A DNA stretch of 35,505 nucleotides from contig JAJYFM010000019.1 of NCBI GenBank assembly GCA_021790895.1, positions 1-35,505 of the forward strand, written 5' to 3'. Source of the DNA: a bacterium (GTDB lineage Bacteria > Vulcanimicrobiota > Vulcanimicrobiia > Vulcanimicrobiales > Vulcanimicrobiaceae). Every line of letters begins with the position of its first letter. The stretch's first letter is position 1. The position numbers and the translations under genes were made by a program. Shown here in pieces: positions 1 through 7,661 of this stretch. The notes below the pieces were generated by a model. That model searched no databases. It saw only the letters and a program-made list of their open reading frames with translations, and was not told the DNA's origin.

Positions 1-99
1 TTCTCCCAGATTCGCGTCGAGCGAGTTGAGACGGTCGGCGACCTGTTCGTAGGCGCCTTCCAGGCGCGCGGTGCGTTCTTCGTGGGGGCGAGCCATCAT
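1..99 (-). CDS. Hypothetical coiled-coil-like protein, N-terminus only (cut by window edge)
   Basis: The gene reads leftwards and runs off the window, so only the first 33 codons are visible. The product begins MMARPHEERTARLEG and is rich in charged residues and leucine, with heptad-like spacing that suggests a helical or coiled-coil segment. A good ribosome binding site (GGAG) lies 7 bases before the first of two adjacent ATG codons, which favours the ATG at 99 over the one at 96. No family can be named from so short a piece. Confidence 0.5.
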   Translation of the reverse strand, partial: MMARPHEERTARLEGAYEQVADRLNSLDANLGE

Positions 100-218
100 G
101 GGGGTTCTCCTTCGTCTATCTTATCACTCGCCATGGCGCTCGTGACAAGAGCAAGCCGAAAAGCGTGCGCAACCCCCGCAGATGGTGAGGATAGCGCGAC
201 AGCCGCGGCGGGGCGGCG

Positions 219-359
219 CTAGCGATGCATTGCGAAGGCTTCGCCGATGACGGCGCCGATGATCAGTGCGGCTTGCCGGGACATCGCAACGATGAATGAA
301 GCCGCCATCCGGTGCAAATGGGTACCCCAGGGCTTTATCGGCAATTTGAAGCGTTGCAT
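219..359 (-). CDS. Small 46-residue ORF with a hydrophobic segment
   Basis: An ATG at 359 is preceded 9 bases upstream by AGGAG and opens a 46-codon frame that closes with TAG. The N-terminal 17 residues are basic (K, R and H). They are followed by a moderately hydrophobic stretch (AASFIVAMSRQAALIIGAVI) that could span or bind a membrane. I do not recognise a family. The support is the ribosome binding site and a sensible amino-acid composition; conservation cannot be seen here. It may be a small membrane peptide or a chance ORF in the spacer between two genes. Confidence 0.3.
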   Translation of the reverse strand: MQRFKLPIKPWGTHLHRMAASFIVAMSRQAALIIGAVIGEAFAMHR

Positions 360-520
360 AGAACGGCGCTCCTAATTATTCGTCATTTCTAAGGTTAGCG
401 AAAGAAGTATTCTACGCGTGAATTTACCCGGTCGATAGTCTAAGGGCAAGCGCCCCACACTGGAGGTCGAAGTGATGGCGATCGCGAGGAAGCTCATAGC
501 GAGGTTGGGAAGGGTGCTAG

Positions 521-1270
521 ATGCACGCTTTAGCGATGGCGGTTCTCATCGCCACCAGTGCGCCCAACCCACCGTGGACCGACGTCAGGATCGGCGAGAC
601 CATGAAGCAGGTCCGCGCAAAGCTTGGAGATCCGCTCACCGTCGCCCCCAAAGCAGGGGGCATGATGTCGCTCTATTACACTGCAAAAAACTCGGCGTAC
701 CTCGTGATTGTCGAACGCCGAGGATTTGTCGCGACGATCTCGATCCAAGCAATATCTGCCGGCGCGCGAATTCTCGCCGACCCGTACGGCGTAAAGATCG
801 GCGCGACGGAGGAACAAGTGATGTCGGTACGGGGGAAATCGGCGATGGTCGGTAACTCCGATGGGGTGCAGCGGCTGTTGTATTTCGGCCATGCGATCTG
901 GAGTTACATATTTCGCAAAGGGGTTGTGGTAAAAATCATCGAGGAGGGAAAGATCCCTAACGGCAGCAGCGCCATGTCCCCTGAGCATGCCGGCACGCCG
1001 TTCGCCGAAGCAATCGTCGTCAAAGGCGAGGACGCGAAGACGCTTCCCGGCTGGGAGAACACTTATATCTCCCTTCATCCGTGTCACGGCGGGTCAAAGC
1101 GACGCATCGTCCAGCGTGAGTCGATCTATGGCGTGACGGGCACCGCCTACGACAGGATTACCACGACGTGCGCCGGCAAATCGGTTCGAGAGGCGCTCTG
1201 GTTTGACGTTACGGCGGACTGGTCGGAACCGCCCAGTATGCGACCGGTCGCTGTTCCGTTTCGATCTTAA
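521..1270 (+). CDS. Probable exported protein with two BamE-like halves
   Basis: The 249-residue product starts with a short hydrophobic stretch (ALAMAVLIATSAP) that resembles the core of a signal peptide but lacks the usual positive residues before it. Two similar halves follow: 'IGETMKQVRAKLGDP' near residue 25 and 'IGATEEQVMSVRGK' near residue 92. Each is followed by a beta-rich stretch with aromatic residues. This 'G-T-x-x-x-V-x-x-x-x-G' pattern is the one seen in BamE/SmpA-like folds, so a tandem BamE-like periplasmic protein is my inference. The ATG at 521 has GGGAAGGG in front. A better-placed GGAGG precedes an ATG at 475 in another frame, whose first 15 residues are basic and would supply the missing signal-peptide n-region. 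A one-base frameshift near 515-520 is therefore possible. No close functional assignment can be made. Confidence 0.6.
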   Translation: MHALAMAVLIATSAPNPPWTDVRIGETMKQVRAKLGDPLTVAPKAGGMMSLYYTAKNSAYLVIVERRGFVATISIQAISAGARILADPYGVKIGATEEQVMSVRGKSAMVGNSDGVQRLLYFGHAIWSYIFRKGVVVKIIEEGKIPNGSSAMSPEHAGTPFAEAIVVKGEDAKTLPGWENTYISLHPCHGGSKRRIVQRESIYGVTGTAYDRITTTCAGKSVREALWFDVTADWSEPPSMRPVAVPFRS

Positions 1271-1483
1271 GCGATCGTTGGCGAAGACATCCGGGCTGAA
1301 GAATTTGCAACGCATCCGGCCATACAGGACGGTCCCATCACAAATCAGGATGCGGATGACGAGATCGTTCGCCCTGCCCCTCGGGAAACGAGAACGAAAC
1401 CGCCTCTCACCTCTTCCGGCCGCAAATGTGCTCCGATAGCTTCTGGCACGAGCACAAACAACGTCGTCGTGCGATCGCCCTCG

Positions 1484-1843
1484 TCACCCGGCCTGCATTG
1501 CGTGGGCTTCGACCCACGTGACGAATTCCGTCTCCGTCATATCGCCGCCCGCCGCGCTTGCGATCGCCTCGTAGCACCGCGCATCCGATGCGCGCAGTTC
1601 ATAACCGTTGAGCGTGAGGAATAAATCGAGCAGCACCAACCCGACGCGCTTATTGCCGTCGATGAACAGATGATCGCGAATAACGCCGAGCGTGTAGAGC
1701 GCAGCGAGCTTCGGAATCGTCGCTGCGCCGCCGTGCGAAGCCGCATGGCGCGGCCACGCAAGCGCCGACTCCAACAGCCCGAGTTCGCGAGCGCCGGCGA
1801 CACCGCCATGCTCGGCGATCTGCGCGTCGTGAATCGCGAGCAC
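1484..1843 (-). CDS. doc: Doc-family toxin (Fic fold, death-on-curing)
   Basis: The product carries the Fic/Doc core motif HLFIDGNKRVG near residues 57-67, in which the histidine is catalytic and the DGNKR loop binds nucleotide phosphates. It also has the family's N-terminal 'AIHDAQIAEHGG' and 'LGLLESALAWP' blocks. Doc proteins phosphorylate elongation factor Tu and halt translation until neutralised by the antitoxin. At about 120 residues it has the normal Doc length. The partner antitoxin ends just upstream. The first ordinary start is GTG at 1843, but eight in-frame codons before it read I-R-W-I-S-R-S-V, which looks like the conserved Doc N-terminus. The real start may thus be an ATT at 1867 overlapping the antitoxin stop, or another rare start codon. 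The toxin role is inferred from the family. Confidence 0.85.
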   Translation of the reverse strand: MLAIHDAQIAEHGGVAGARELGLLESALAWPRHAASHGGAATIPKLAALYTLGVIRDHLFIDGNKRVGLVLLDLFLTLNGYELRASDARCYEAIASAAGGDMTETEFVTWVEAHAMQAG

Positions 1844-1866
1844 GACCGAGCGCGATATCCAGCGAA

Positions 1867-2091
1867 TTATTTCGCGAGTTCGCGCAGCACGTCGCGGCGC
1901 CGCTTCATAATCGCTTCTGCCGCCGCCATTTGTTCGGCAAATTCTGGATCGTAGGGCGCCAGCCGAAACCCGTCGGGTGATTCGGTGAGGTAGAGCGTGT
2001 CGCTTATATCGGCGTGTAACCGCGCGGGCGCCTCCTTCGGCATCACCGCGCCGACTGAATTACCGACCCGAGAGAGCTTGACCGTTGTCAT
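1867..2091 (-). CDS. AbrB/MazE-type antitoxin of the Doc pair
   Basis: The short product begins MTTVKLSRVGNSVGAVMPKE, the typical swapped-hairpin AbrB (SpoVT) DNA-binding sequence of 'addiction module antidote' proteins. It continues with an acidic and helical C-terminal half (PEFAEQMAAAEAIMKRRRDVL) that would wrap the toxin. Such proteins bind their own promoter as dimers and neutralise a Doc or MazF toxin. The toxin gene follows directly, with conserved toxin-like coding sequence reaching into the antitoxin stop codon. That suggests translational coupling. An in-frame GTG at 2100 would add three residues; I prefer the ATG at 2091 because homologues usually start at M-x-x-V-K-L. Confidence 0.8.
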   Translation of the reverse strand: MTTVKLSRVGNSVGAVMPKEAPARLHADISDTLYLTESPDGFRLAPYDPEFAEQMAAAEAIMKRRRDVLRELAK

Positions 2092-2100
2092 AACCTGCAC

Positions 2101-2592
2101 GTACCTACCCGCGTAATAACGTCCTTCCCCTCCCCGCGACCGTCATTTCCACGAGTCAGTTCAACCGGAAGTATCTAAACCATGGATTTCGACATAAAGT
2201 CAGCTCGACTTCTGAGAGGACTGCCTGCGGTGCTTCCCTCAGCGGGTCGGGATGAAAGACGCAATTCCCATCGATACGCTACAATCGGCTGTCGTTGGGA
2301 AGAGTTTTTAGGTCTACTTTGCGCTCCATAGGAAAGCGTACGACCTCTTCCCCGCCACCCCCTTTGACTGTTCAATGACAGGTATACGACGTTTCCGAAA
2401 CCTATGCTCGAGCTTTTTGGAGATTTCGGGGCGCGGCCAAGCCCGTTGGGAAACGGGAAAATGACGGGTAGAGCGGCGTCCACGCGTTTTCGATGAACGG
2501 GCAGGAAGAGGAGCCATGTCGCCGGCATATTAGTGGGTGAGTAAATCGCCTGCATCTTCCTATACGGGAAAGAGCCACGAAGGGAATAGACC
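2101..2592. other. Intergenic stretch without a supportable gene
   Basis: About 490 bases separate the antitoxin from the methyltransferase. Open frames exist on the minus strand here, but their translations are rich in Arg, Ser and Pro with no recognisable motif, and they lack good ribosome binding sites. I see no tRNA, no direct repeats of a mobile element and no clear promoter. It marks the left edge of the lower-GC block and could contain the insertion boundary. Confidence 0.4.
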
Positions 2593-3855
2593 GTGATTAC
2601 AACGTTCGAGCACTGGACGAAAGGGCGATCGCCGCATCTTCTCAGCACGAACTGGAAGGCAGAATCGCTTCCGTTCCAGCGCTGGCGTCACTTTAAGGAG
2701 GCATTCGCGCCGGAATTGGTGGCGCGCGCCGTCCGCGAAAGTCCCGGTCCTGTTCATCATTGCCTGGATCCTTTTGGCGGTTCAGGCACGACGGCCTTGG
2801 CATGTCAATTTCTTGGTGTTCGCCCGTCCACGATAGAGGTGAACCCCTTTCTCGCGGATCTCATCGCTGCGAAGCTTACGGAGTATGACACCACCGCGCT
2901 GTTGCGGGACCTTAGGTCAGTGATCATTGCAAGTCATAACATTCATGGTCGGCGTGAGGCTTGGGCAAGCCTTCCGCCAACGTTCGTTGAACCAGGCATC
3001 AACGATCGATGGATTTTCGACCGTGGCGTTGCAAATCGCCTATTCGCGCTGCGTACCGCAATATCAGATTTGAGGGACCGGAAGAGCAGGCGTCTTTTTA
3101 AGGTGTTGCTGGGTGGAATCCTTATCGAGGTAAGCAATGTAATTACGAGCGGAAAGGGTAGGAGATACCGTAAAAATTGGGCGCAACGTCGCTACGATCC
3201 GACTCAAGTAACCGAGCTTTTTATCGAGAACGCCGAATCAGCGATCGCGGAGGTCCATCAATTCTCCAATCGCCCCTGCCTGGAGCATGAGGTCTACTGC
3301 GGTGACGCACGTGAAAGACTTGACGCACTCCCCAGTGCAGACCTTGCCGTTTTTTCACCTCCCTACCCAAACTCGTTCGACTATACAGACGTCTACAACG
3401 TGGAATTGTGGGCGCTCGGTTATCTAACAAAGAAGGAGAATCGCCGGCTTCGCGAAGCGACTCTCACCTCACACGTTCAAATCGCTCGCGATTTCGCGGA
3501 AGCGCCGAGCTGCTCGCCGAAGCTCAGGCGAACGATGAGGCGATTGAATCTTCGCCGAGACGAACTCTGGAATAAATCCATTCCGGAAATGGTTGGCGGC
3601 TATTTTTACGACATGGATTCCGTTCTAAGTAAGCTCCAGCGTATTGTAGCCAGACGGGGCACCGTTTGGATGGTGGTTGGCGACAGTCAGTATGCCGATG
3701 TCCCTATTCGCGTTTCTGCGATCCTATGCGAGATCGCTGAGGCACAGGGCTGGGCGATACATCTCGTCGAACCATTTCGCTCGATGAGGTCCTCAGCGCA
3801 ACAAGGTGGGGAATACAAGTTGGGCGAGGACCTAGTAGTGCTCTCGAAAGTCTGA
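2593..3855 (+). CDS. SPPY-type DNA methyltransferase (N4-cytosine/N6-adenine class)
   Basis: The 420-residue product has the S-adenosylmethionine-binding motif I DPFGGSGTT at residues 59-67, followed by 'VRPSTIEVNPF' with the acidic residue that contacts the ribose. The catalytic motif IV SPPY lies at residues 255-258, followed by N-S-F-D-Y. SPPY, rather than DPPY, is most common in m4C enzymes, but the modified base cannot be decided from sequence. The stretch between motifs I and IV (about 190 residues) may hold the target recognition part. The GTG start at 2593 has AAGGGAA six bases upstream. The gene converges with the minus-strand nuclease gene, and their ends overlap by 24 bases. It is therefore likely the modification partner of that operon, protecting host DNA, or a self/non-self mark for it. 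Confidence 0.85.
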   Translation: MITTFEHWTKGRSPHLLSTNWKAESLPFQRWRHFKEAFAPELVARAVRESPGPVHHCLDPFGGSGTTALACQFLGVRPSTIEVNPFLADLIAAKLTEYDTTALLRDLRSVIIASHNIHGRREAWASLPPTFVEPGINDRWIFDRGVANRLFALRTAISDLRDRKSRRLFKVLLGGILIEVSNVITSGKGRRYRKNWAQRRYDPTQVTELFIENAESAIAEVHQFSNRPCLEHEVYCGDARERLDALPSADLAVFSPPYPNSFDYTDVYNVELWALGYLTKKENRRLREATLTSHVQIARDFAEAPSCSPKLRRTMRRLNLRRDELWNKSIPEMVGGYFYDMDSVLSKLQRIVARRGTVWMVVGDSQYADVPIRVSAILCEIAEAQGWAIHLVEPFRSMRSSAQQGGEYKLGEDLVVLSKV

Positions 3856-4926
3856 CCCAAGAGCCCTCCTTACGTTACGAAACTGCTTCGCGCTTGAGAA
3901 AAGATACCACAAGCCCATAATCACTGCCGCTTCCAGCGCGGAAGCACGTACCTCTTTGGAAAAAATATCCCCGCACGAATGGCTTGAGCGCATATCAAAA
4001 CAACAAAGCGTCGTCACTCGCGCCTTTTTGTCTTTAGCGTACTCGGACGCCTGGGTGATGCCGTCGGCAATCGCATCTATTGCCACACTTTCGCCGACCG
4101 GATGTCCGGTGTTCGAGAACGACCTCAGCACTTTAAGCTCCACCACTGCGTGGCAGATTTCTTTACTAACATCAATTGGATCGGCTTCTGCAATCACGAT
4201 ATCAATGCGCCCCGAATCCACATCGACTTCTGGACGAAGTATGCATGTCAGCAGATCGGCGGCGAAGCCAGCAACGAGAATCGCTTGTATAGTCTTTTCT
4301 GCTCGACGCCCTGGCATACACTTCGATGCCGTTGCCCATATGGGGAATGATGCTGCCTTTCGCGGCGTTTGCAGCGAACTGCGCCATACGCGGTCAATTA
4401 CGGCAAAGATTCGCTCCGCAGAAACGGTAACGCCGGACAGTTGGAAGAGGCAGCAATGATTCTCATGGGCAAGGCCTCGTGGATAGTAACGGAGCTCCTT
4501 TTCGCTCGTTCGTGGATCGAAAAGTAAAGCAGGCACGTCGCCAAGCGCAAGATCGTCGGTAACAAACCGGAAGACTTTGTCGAGGTTTTCTGGCTCACTT
4601 AGTTGCAAGAAATGGCCGCTCATAGCACTCTCACTAACGAACCAGAGTCTACCCGTCAGTTGCACAAGTCCGCTATTTAAAACGGGTTCTCGCTGCGTCG
4701 CGTGCCGCGATTCGGGCGAAGGCTTTAATAGGAATACCGCCGGCATCATCGGGTCGCACCCATTTGCGTCACGAGCCATACGAAGGTGGAGAGCTTTTGC
4801 TATGCTCCCAAGGAAGCGTTCCCAGCTTGGCATCCCGGCATCGGCACCGGTACCGGCTACCGCTGCTTTTACCGTCGCCCTAAAATCATCGCTTGCCCAC
4901 GGGCCTAGATTCTCAAGATCCTGCAA
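3832..4926 (-). CDS. Predicted PD-(D/E)xK nuclease, last gene of the defence operon
   Basis: I recognise no named family, but the C-terminal half carries the elements of a PD-(D/E)xK nuclease. There is a helix with a glutamate (RRAEKTIQAILVAG, about residues 207-220), then D242 in 'GRIDIVI', then E263-x-K265 in 'AVVELKVL', and Q292 in 'ITQASEYAKD'. This resembles the Q-x-x-x-Y element of this fold. The first 200 residues are unassigned. No signal peptide or membrane segment is visible. The ATG overlaps the end of the preceding gene by 14 bases, so the two are co-translated. In context it would be the DNA-cutting effector of the ATPase operon. The 3' end overlaps the convergent methyltransferase. 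The fold call rests on motif reading only. Confidence 0.65.
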   Translation of the reverse strand: MQDLENLGPWASDDFRATVKAAVAGTGADAGMPSWERFLGSIAKALHLRMARDANGCDPMMPAVFLLKPSPESRHATQREPVLNSGLVQLTGRLWFVSESAMSGHFLQLSEPENLDKVFRFVTDDLALGDVPALLFDPRTSEKELRYYPRGLAHENHCCLFQLSGVTVSAERIFAVIDRVWRSSLQTPRKAASFPIWATASKCMPGRRAEKTIQAILVAGFAADLLTCILRPEVDVDSGRIDIVIAEADPIDVSKEICHAVVELKVLRSFSNTGHPVGESVAIDAIADGITQASEYAKDKKARVTTLCCFDMRSSHSCGDIFSKEVRASALEAAVIMGLWYLFSSAKQFRNVRRALGSDFREHY

Positions 4927-5575
4927 CCGCGCGCTCCAGTCGGCCCTTCAGATGAGATACGTAAAGGTGAACCTTTTCCCCTGGCGTCGTGAGCCGCCGC
5001 GCATCTGTGAAATTCGCGAAGTAGCCCGCAGCATTTGCGCTGAAATTATCGTGCGCCCATTCATCGAAATCGATGACACTTCCAACGTCCACGCGCGGGT
5101 CCATATAGGTCGCGTCCTGTGAAATCGCCTGGTCGAGTTCGTCGTCAGATAGCACCGCCAGAGCAAAAAATAGCTCCCGTATGAACGTTGCGGACTGGGC
5201 CTCGTCTTGAAACGAATCGATCTTCCGAACGATCCGGCCGGCGAAACGAGGATTCAATCTGTAGGATCCTTCAAGACGCCAACCGGACAGATCATCCAGC
5301 ACGTGCGACACGCCAGATATGCTGACTACGCCAAGGCCCACCATTCGATCCAACTCGTATTGGATCTCAGGGTAAAATGGCCCGCCGCGCCTTTTAAGAA
5401 GCTTTCCATCGAGCGGGAACAATTGCCATACCGGGGCGAGAACGTTGGAGAGATACGCGGCGGCATGTAGCTGACCGATTCTTATTGGTACCAAGCCAGC
5501 TCGTTCGGCAGCATCAAGAATGGTGACTATCCGAACTCGTCGCTCAGCGCTACCGAGGTCACATGCTGCGATCAC
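4913..5575 (-). CDS. Middle-component-like winged-helix protein (ABC-3C type)
   Basis: This product of about 220 residues lies between an SMC-like ATPase and a nuclease, overlapping both genes. Residues near 25-90 include 'PIRIGQLHAAAYLSNVLAP', 'RGGPFYPEIQYELDRMVGLG' and 'VVSISGV'. That layout recalls the middle components of ABC-three-component conflict systems, with a helical part followed by a winged-helix-like strand pair. The remainder is helical and acidic (LSDDELDQAISQDATY). I chose the GTG at 5575 because it forms a GTGA overlap with the upstream stop codon. A longer in-frame start at 5614 would add 13 residues. It probably bridges the ATPase and the effector. The assignment is tentative, based on context and pattern. 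Confidence 0.5.
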   Translation of the reverse strand: MIAACDLGSAERRVRIVTILDAAERAGLVPIRIGQLHAAAYLSNVLAPVWQLFPLDGKLLKRRGGPFYPEIQYELDRMVGLGVVSISGVSHVLDDLSGWRLEGSYRLNPRFAGRIVRKIDSFQDEAQSATFIRELFFALAVLSDDELDQAISQDATYMDPRVDVGSVIDFDEWAHDNFSANAAGYFANFTDARRLTTPGEKVHLYVSHLKGRLERAVAGS

Positions 5576-7530
5576 GTGAGGAGTTTCTTTCGCGCGCGCT
5601 TGTACTCGTCCCAAAAATCCCGCACCGCGGCAGTCTTCTCAGCAATCTCGAAAAGATCGACCACTCGTGCGCTGCGCTCTTTCCTTGGGATCGAATACAC
5701 GAGTTCGGAGACAAGGTCCGACGCCACAAGATTCGACGTCACGACGAGACGGTTGTCGCGCGCGCCGGCAAACTCAGCGAGCACGCCGCCGGCTCTCTTG
5801 GCAAAGACCATATCGAGTGACGACTCCGGCGCGTCGATGACGAGGGATCCCGACTGCGTCCCCGTCGCCACGTCAATGAGCGCCATACGAAATGCAAGAT
5901 CAATGAACTCGCGTTGGCTCTCCGAAACCTGATCGGGACCGGACCTACGAACGGGCTCTATGAAACCGGCGCCGCCCATGTTGAGCTCAAACGCTGGAAA
6001 ATCGAACTTTTCGCCCATCTGACCGAGTGTGTCCCGCCGCGGCTGCCAGACAAGCGAGCAATCTTCAACAAGAAATCCTTTCGCATACGAATGAAACGAC
6101 CGCTTAACTCGATCAGCAAATTTTTGAATCTCCAGGTTTTTATCGTCCACGAAGTTTTTGAAGGCAGCACGCAGGTTCGCTACTTCCGTGCGGGACGCAT
6201 CTTCGCGTGCTTTCCAACCTGCCAACTCTGAGAGCTTTCCATGGAGAATCGCCTCTTTCGGCGGAAGCTTTGCGACGAGCGCGTCGATCGTGCGACTTCT
6301 GTCAGTGATAGCCACATTTAGTTCGTCGATAGTGCGACTGATTTCTTGGTAGTGATTGTTGGCGTCGCGTAGTTCCGCGTCTGCCGCTGAAGCTTCCCTG
6401 TCTGCTTGATCGAGACGATTTCGCAATCCTTCCATTTGCTTGTCGCTGACTGACGCCCTCGATAATATCTTTAAGGGCGTCGCGCAGAGGGCGCACTGGT
6501 TCCGGCTAACTCGAGACGCAAGCAGCCTTGCCGCCCTCGTCGCATCTGAACCACAAACAAGGCAATGCCCATCTCCGACTAGTTGCCCTATAATGTAGCG
6601 GGTCGTCTCTGATTGAGTTGGAAATTCTGCGGTAATTGAAATTAGTTTCGCGCGCTCGAGCTCTCTGTAACGTTCTTCTCTCGCTTGTGCACCGTTCATT
6701 TGGCGAAGACGCGCCGCTCGTCGCTGCGCGTCTGCAGCATCAATTTCCGCGTTTAGCCGTTCGCGTCGTGCCATATCAACTTCTTGGAGCCCGTTCAGAG
6801 TATCAAGTTCGGTCCTCACTTCAGGAAGCGTTGCTACCTGCCGCGCCTGGACGGCCACGTCTCTCTCGAGGCGATTTCTAACAGCGCTGAGGTTACGGAT
6901 ATGACTGTCGAGCCTCAGAATCGCTCGTTCGTCCTCCGCCCACGTTCTTGCGTCATCAACTGACAAGAATAACGCTCTTAGTAGTTCTCGTTGTGCGGAC
7001 GCGTCCCAAACGAGCTCTTGTCGAGTTTCGAAATAAAAAACCAGCTGTTGCAAAACTAGCATGAAGTCACCGAATGACCAAACGCCGACGAGCCGCTTTA
7101 ATTCGTTCTTGAGATTATCCTCAGTGGGCTCAATGGGGTTGCCCCCGATGACGGCCGATAAGAGCGAAAGATCACGTAAAGACCGTTCCACGGTGACGTC
7201 GGTCTGGGCTATGCGAAAAGTCAGTGTGGCGGACGCATCCCGCGCGCCGTCCGCAGTGCGCTTTGCAAAAATAAGGCGCCGGTCGCGTGGTATAGAGGTC
7301 TCTTGCAATTCCGCTGTCCCGAGTGCGCGATACGCTAACGCTGGCACGTCGTAAGGCCCTGTGAACATGCGGTAGAGGATCGTGATAATGGTCGTCTTTC
7401 CAAGTCCATTAGCGCCAATAACGAGCGTGAGTCCGGAATGGAAATCCACGTCGAGTCCTGGCTTTCCCGTGCCGGGAAACAGACCGTAGTTTTTGACGAC
7501 CAACCGCTCCAGGAGTGGAAGATTGATCAA
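5572..7530 (-). CDS. Rad50/SMC-like ABC ATPase with two CxxC motifs
   Basis: The 652-residue product has Walker A GANGLGKTT at residues 39-47 after an N-terminal 'LVVKNYGLF' strand typical of RecF/SMC proteins. A central helical region of about 300 residues follows. It contains C-L-V-C near 322 and C-A-L-C near 345, spaced like a zinc ribbon or a Rad50-type zinc hook. The C-terminal half carries a signature-like VSESQREF near 535, Walker B LVIDAPESSLD near 563 with its D-loop, then 'VVTSN', where many ABC ATPases place a histidine. Such proteins sense or load on DNA and use ATP to control a partner nuclease. The start is a TTG with a weak ribosome binding site; no ATG or GTG exists upstream before an in-frame stop. 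It is the fourth gene of the minus-strand operon. Confidence 0.8.
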   Translation of the reverse strand: MINLPLLERLVVKNYGLFPGTGKPGLDVDFHSGLTLVIGANGLGKTTIITILYRMFTGPYDVPALAYRALGTAELQETSIPRDRRLIFAKRTADGARDASATLTFRIAQTDVTVERSLRDLSLLSAVIGGNPIEPTEDNLKNELKRLVGVWSFGDFMLVLQQLVFYFETRQELVWDASAQRELLRALFLSVDDARTWAEDERAILRLDSHIRNLSAVRNRLERDVAVQARQVATLPEVRTELDTLNGLQEVDMARRERLNAEIDAADAQRRAARLRQMNGAQAREERYRELERAKLISITAEFPTQSETTRYIIGQLVGDGHCLVCGSDATRAARLLASRVSRNQCALCATPLKILSRASVSDKQMEGLRNRLDQADREASAADAELRDANNHYQEISRTIDELNVAITDRSRTIDALVAKLPPKEAILHGKLSELAGWKAREDASRTEVANLRAAFKNFVDDKNLEIQKFADRVKRSFHSYAKGFLVEDCSLVWQPRRDTLGQMGEKFDFPAFELNMGGAGFIEPVRRSGPDQVSESQREFIDLAFRMALIDVATGTQSGSLVIDAPESSLDMVFAKRAGGVLAEFAGARDNRLVVTSNLVASDLVSELVYSIPRKERSARVVDLFEIAEKTAAVRDFWDEYKRARKKLLT

Positions 7531-7643
7531 TTTGGATGCAACTCTTGTAAGAACGTTACCACAAGCGGAGTCCTTCCGATGATTCGTTCTAGGTTATCGG
7601 CTCCATTCCATGCTTATCCTGCCATTCGGAGTTTCGTGGAGCC

Positions 7644-7661
7644 AGGCGGAGCAGCCCGCCT
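7644..7661 (-). other. Intra-operon hairpin after the GHKL gene
   Basis: A perfect 6-bp stem (AGGCGG/CCGCCT) with a 6-base loop starts in the stop codon of the GHKL ATPase gene. It sits at the head of the only sizeable gap in the operon (about 130 bases). No T-tract follows on the minus strand, so it is more likely a partial terminator or an RNA-stability element than a full stop. It could set different amounts for the two halves of the operon. Confidence 0.4.

Noticed and set aside
2175-2648. Minus-strand frame of 157 codons before the methyltransferase
   Set aside because: No motif, no ribosome binding site, odd composition and overlap with the methyltransferase start.
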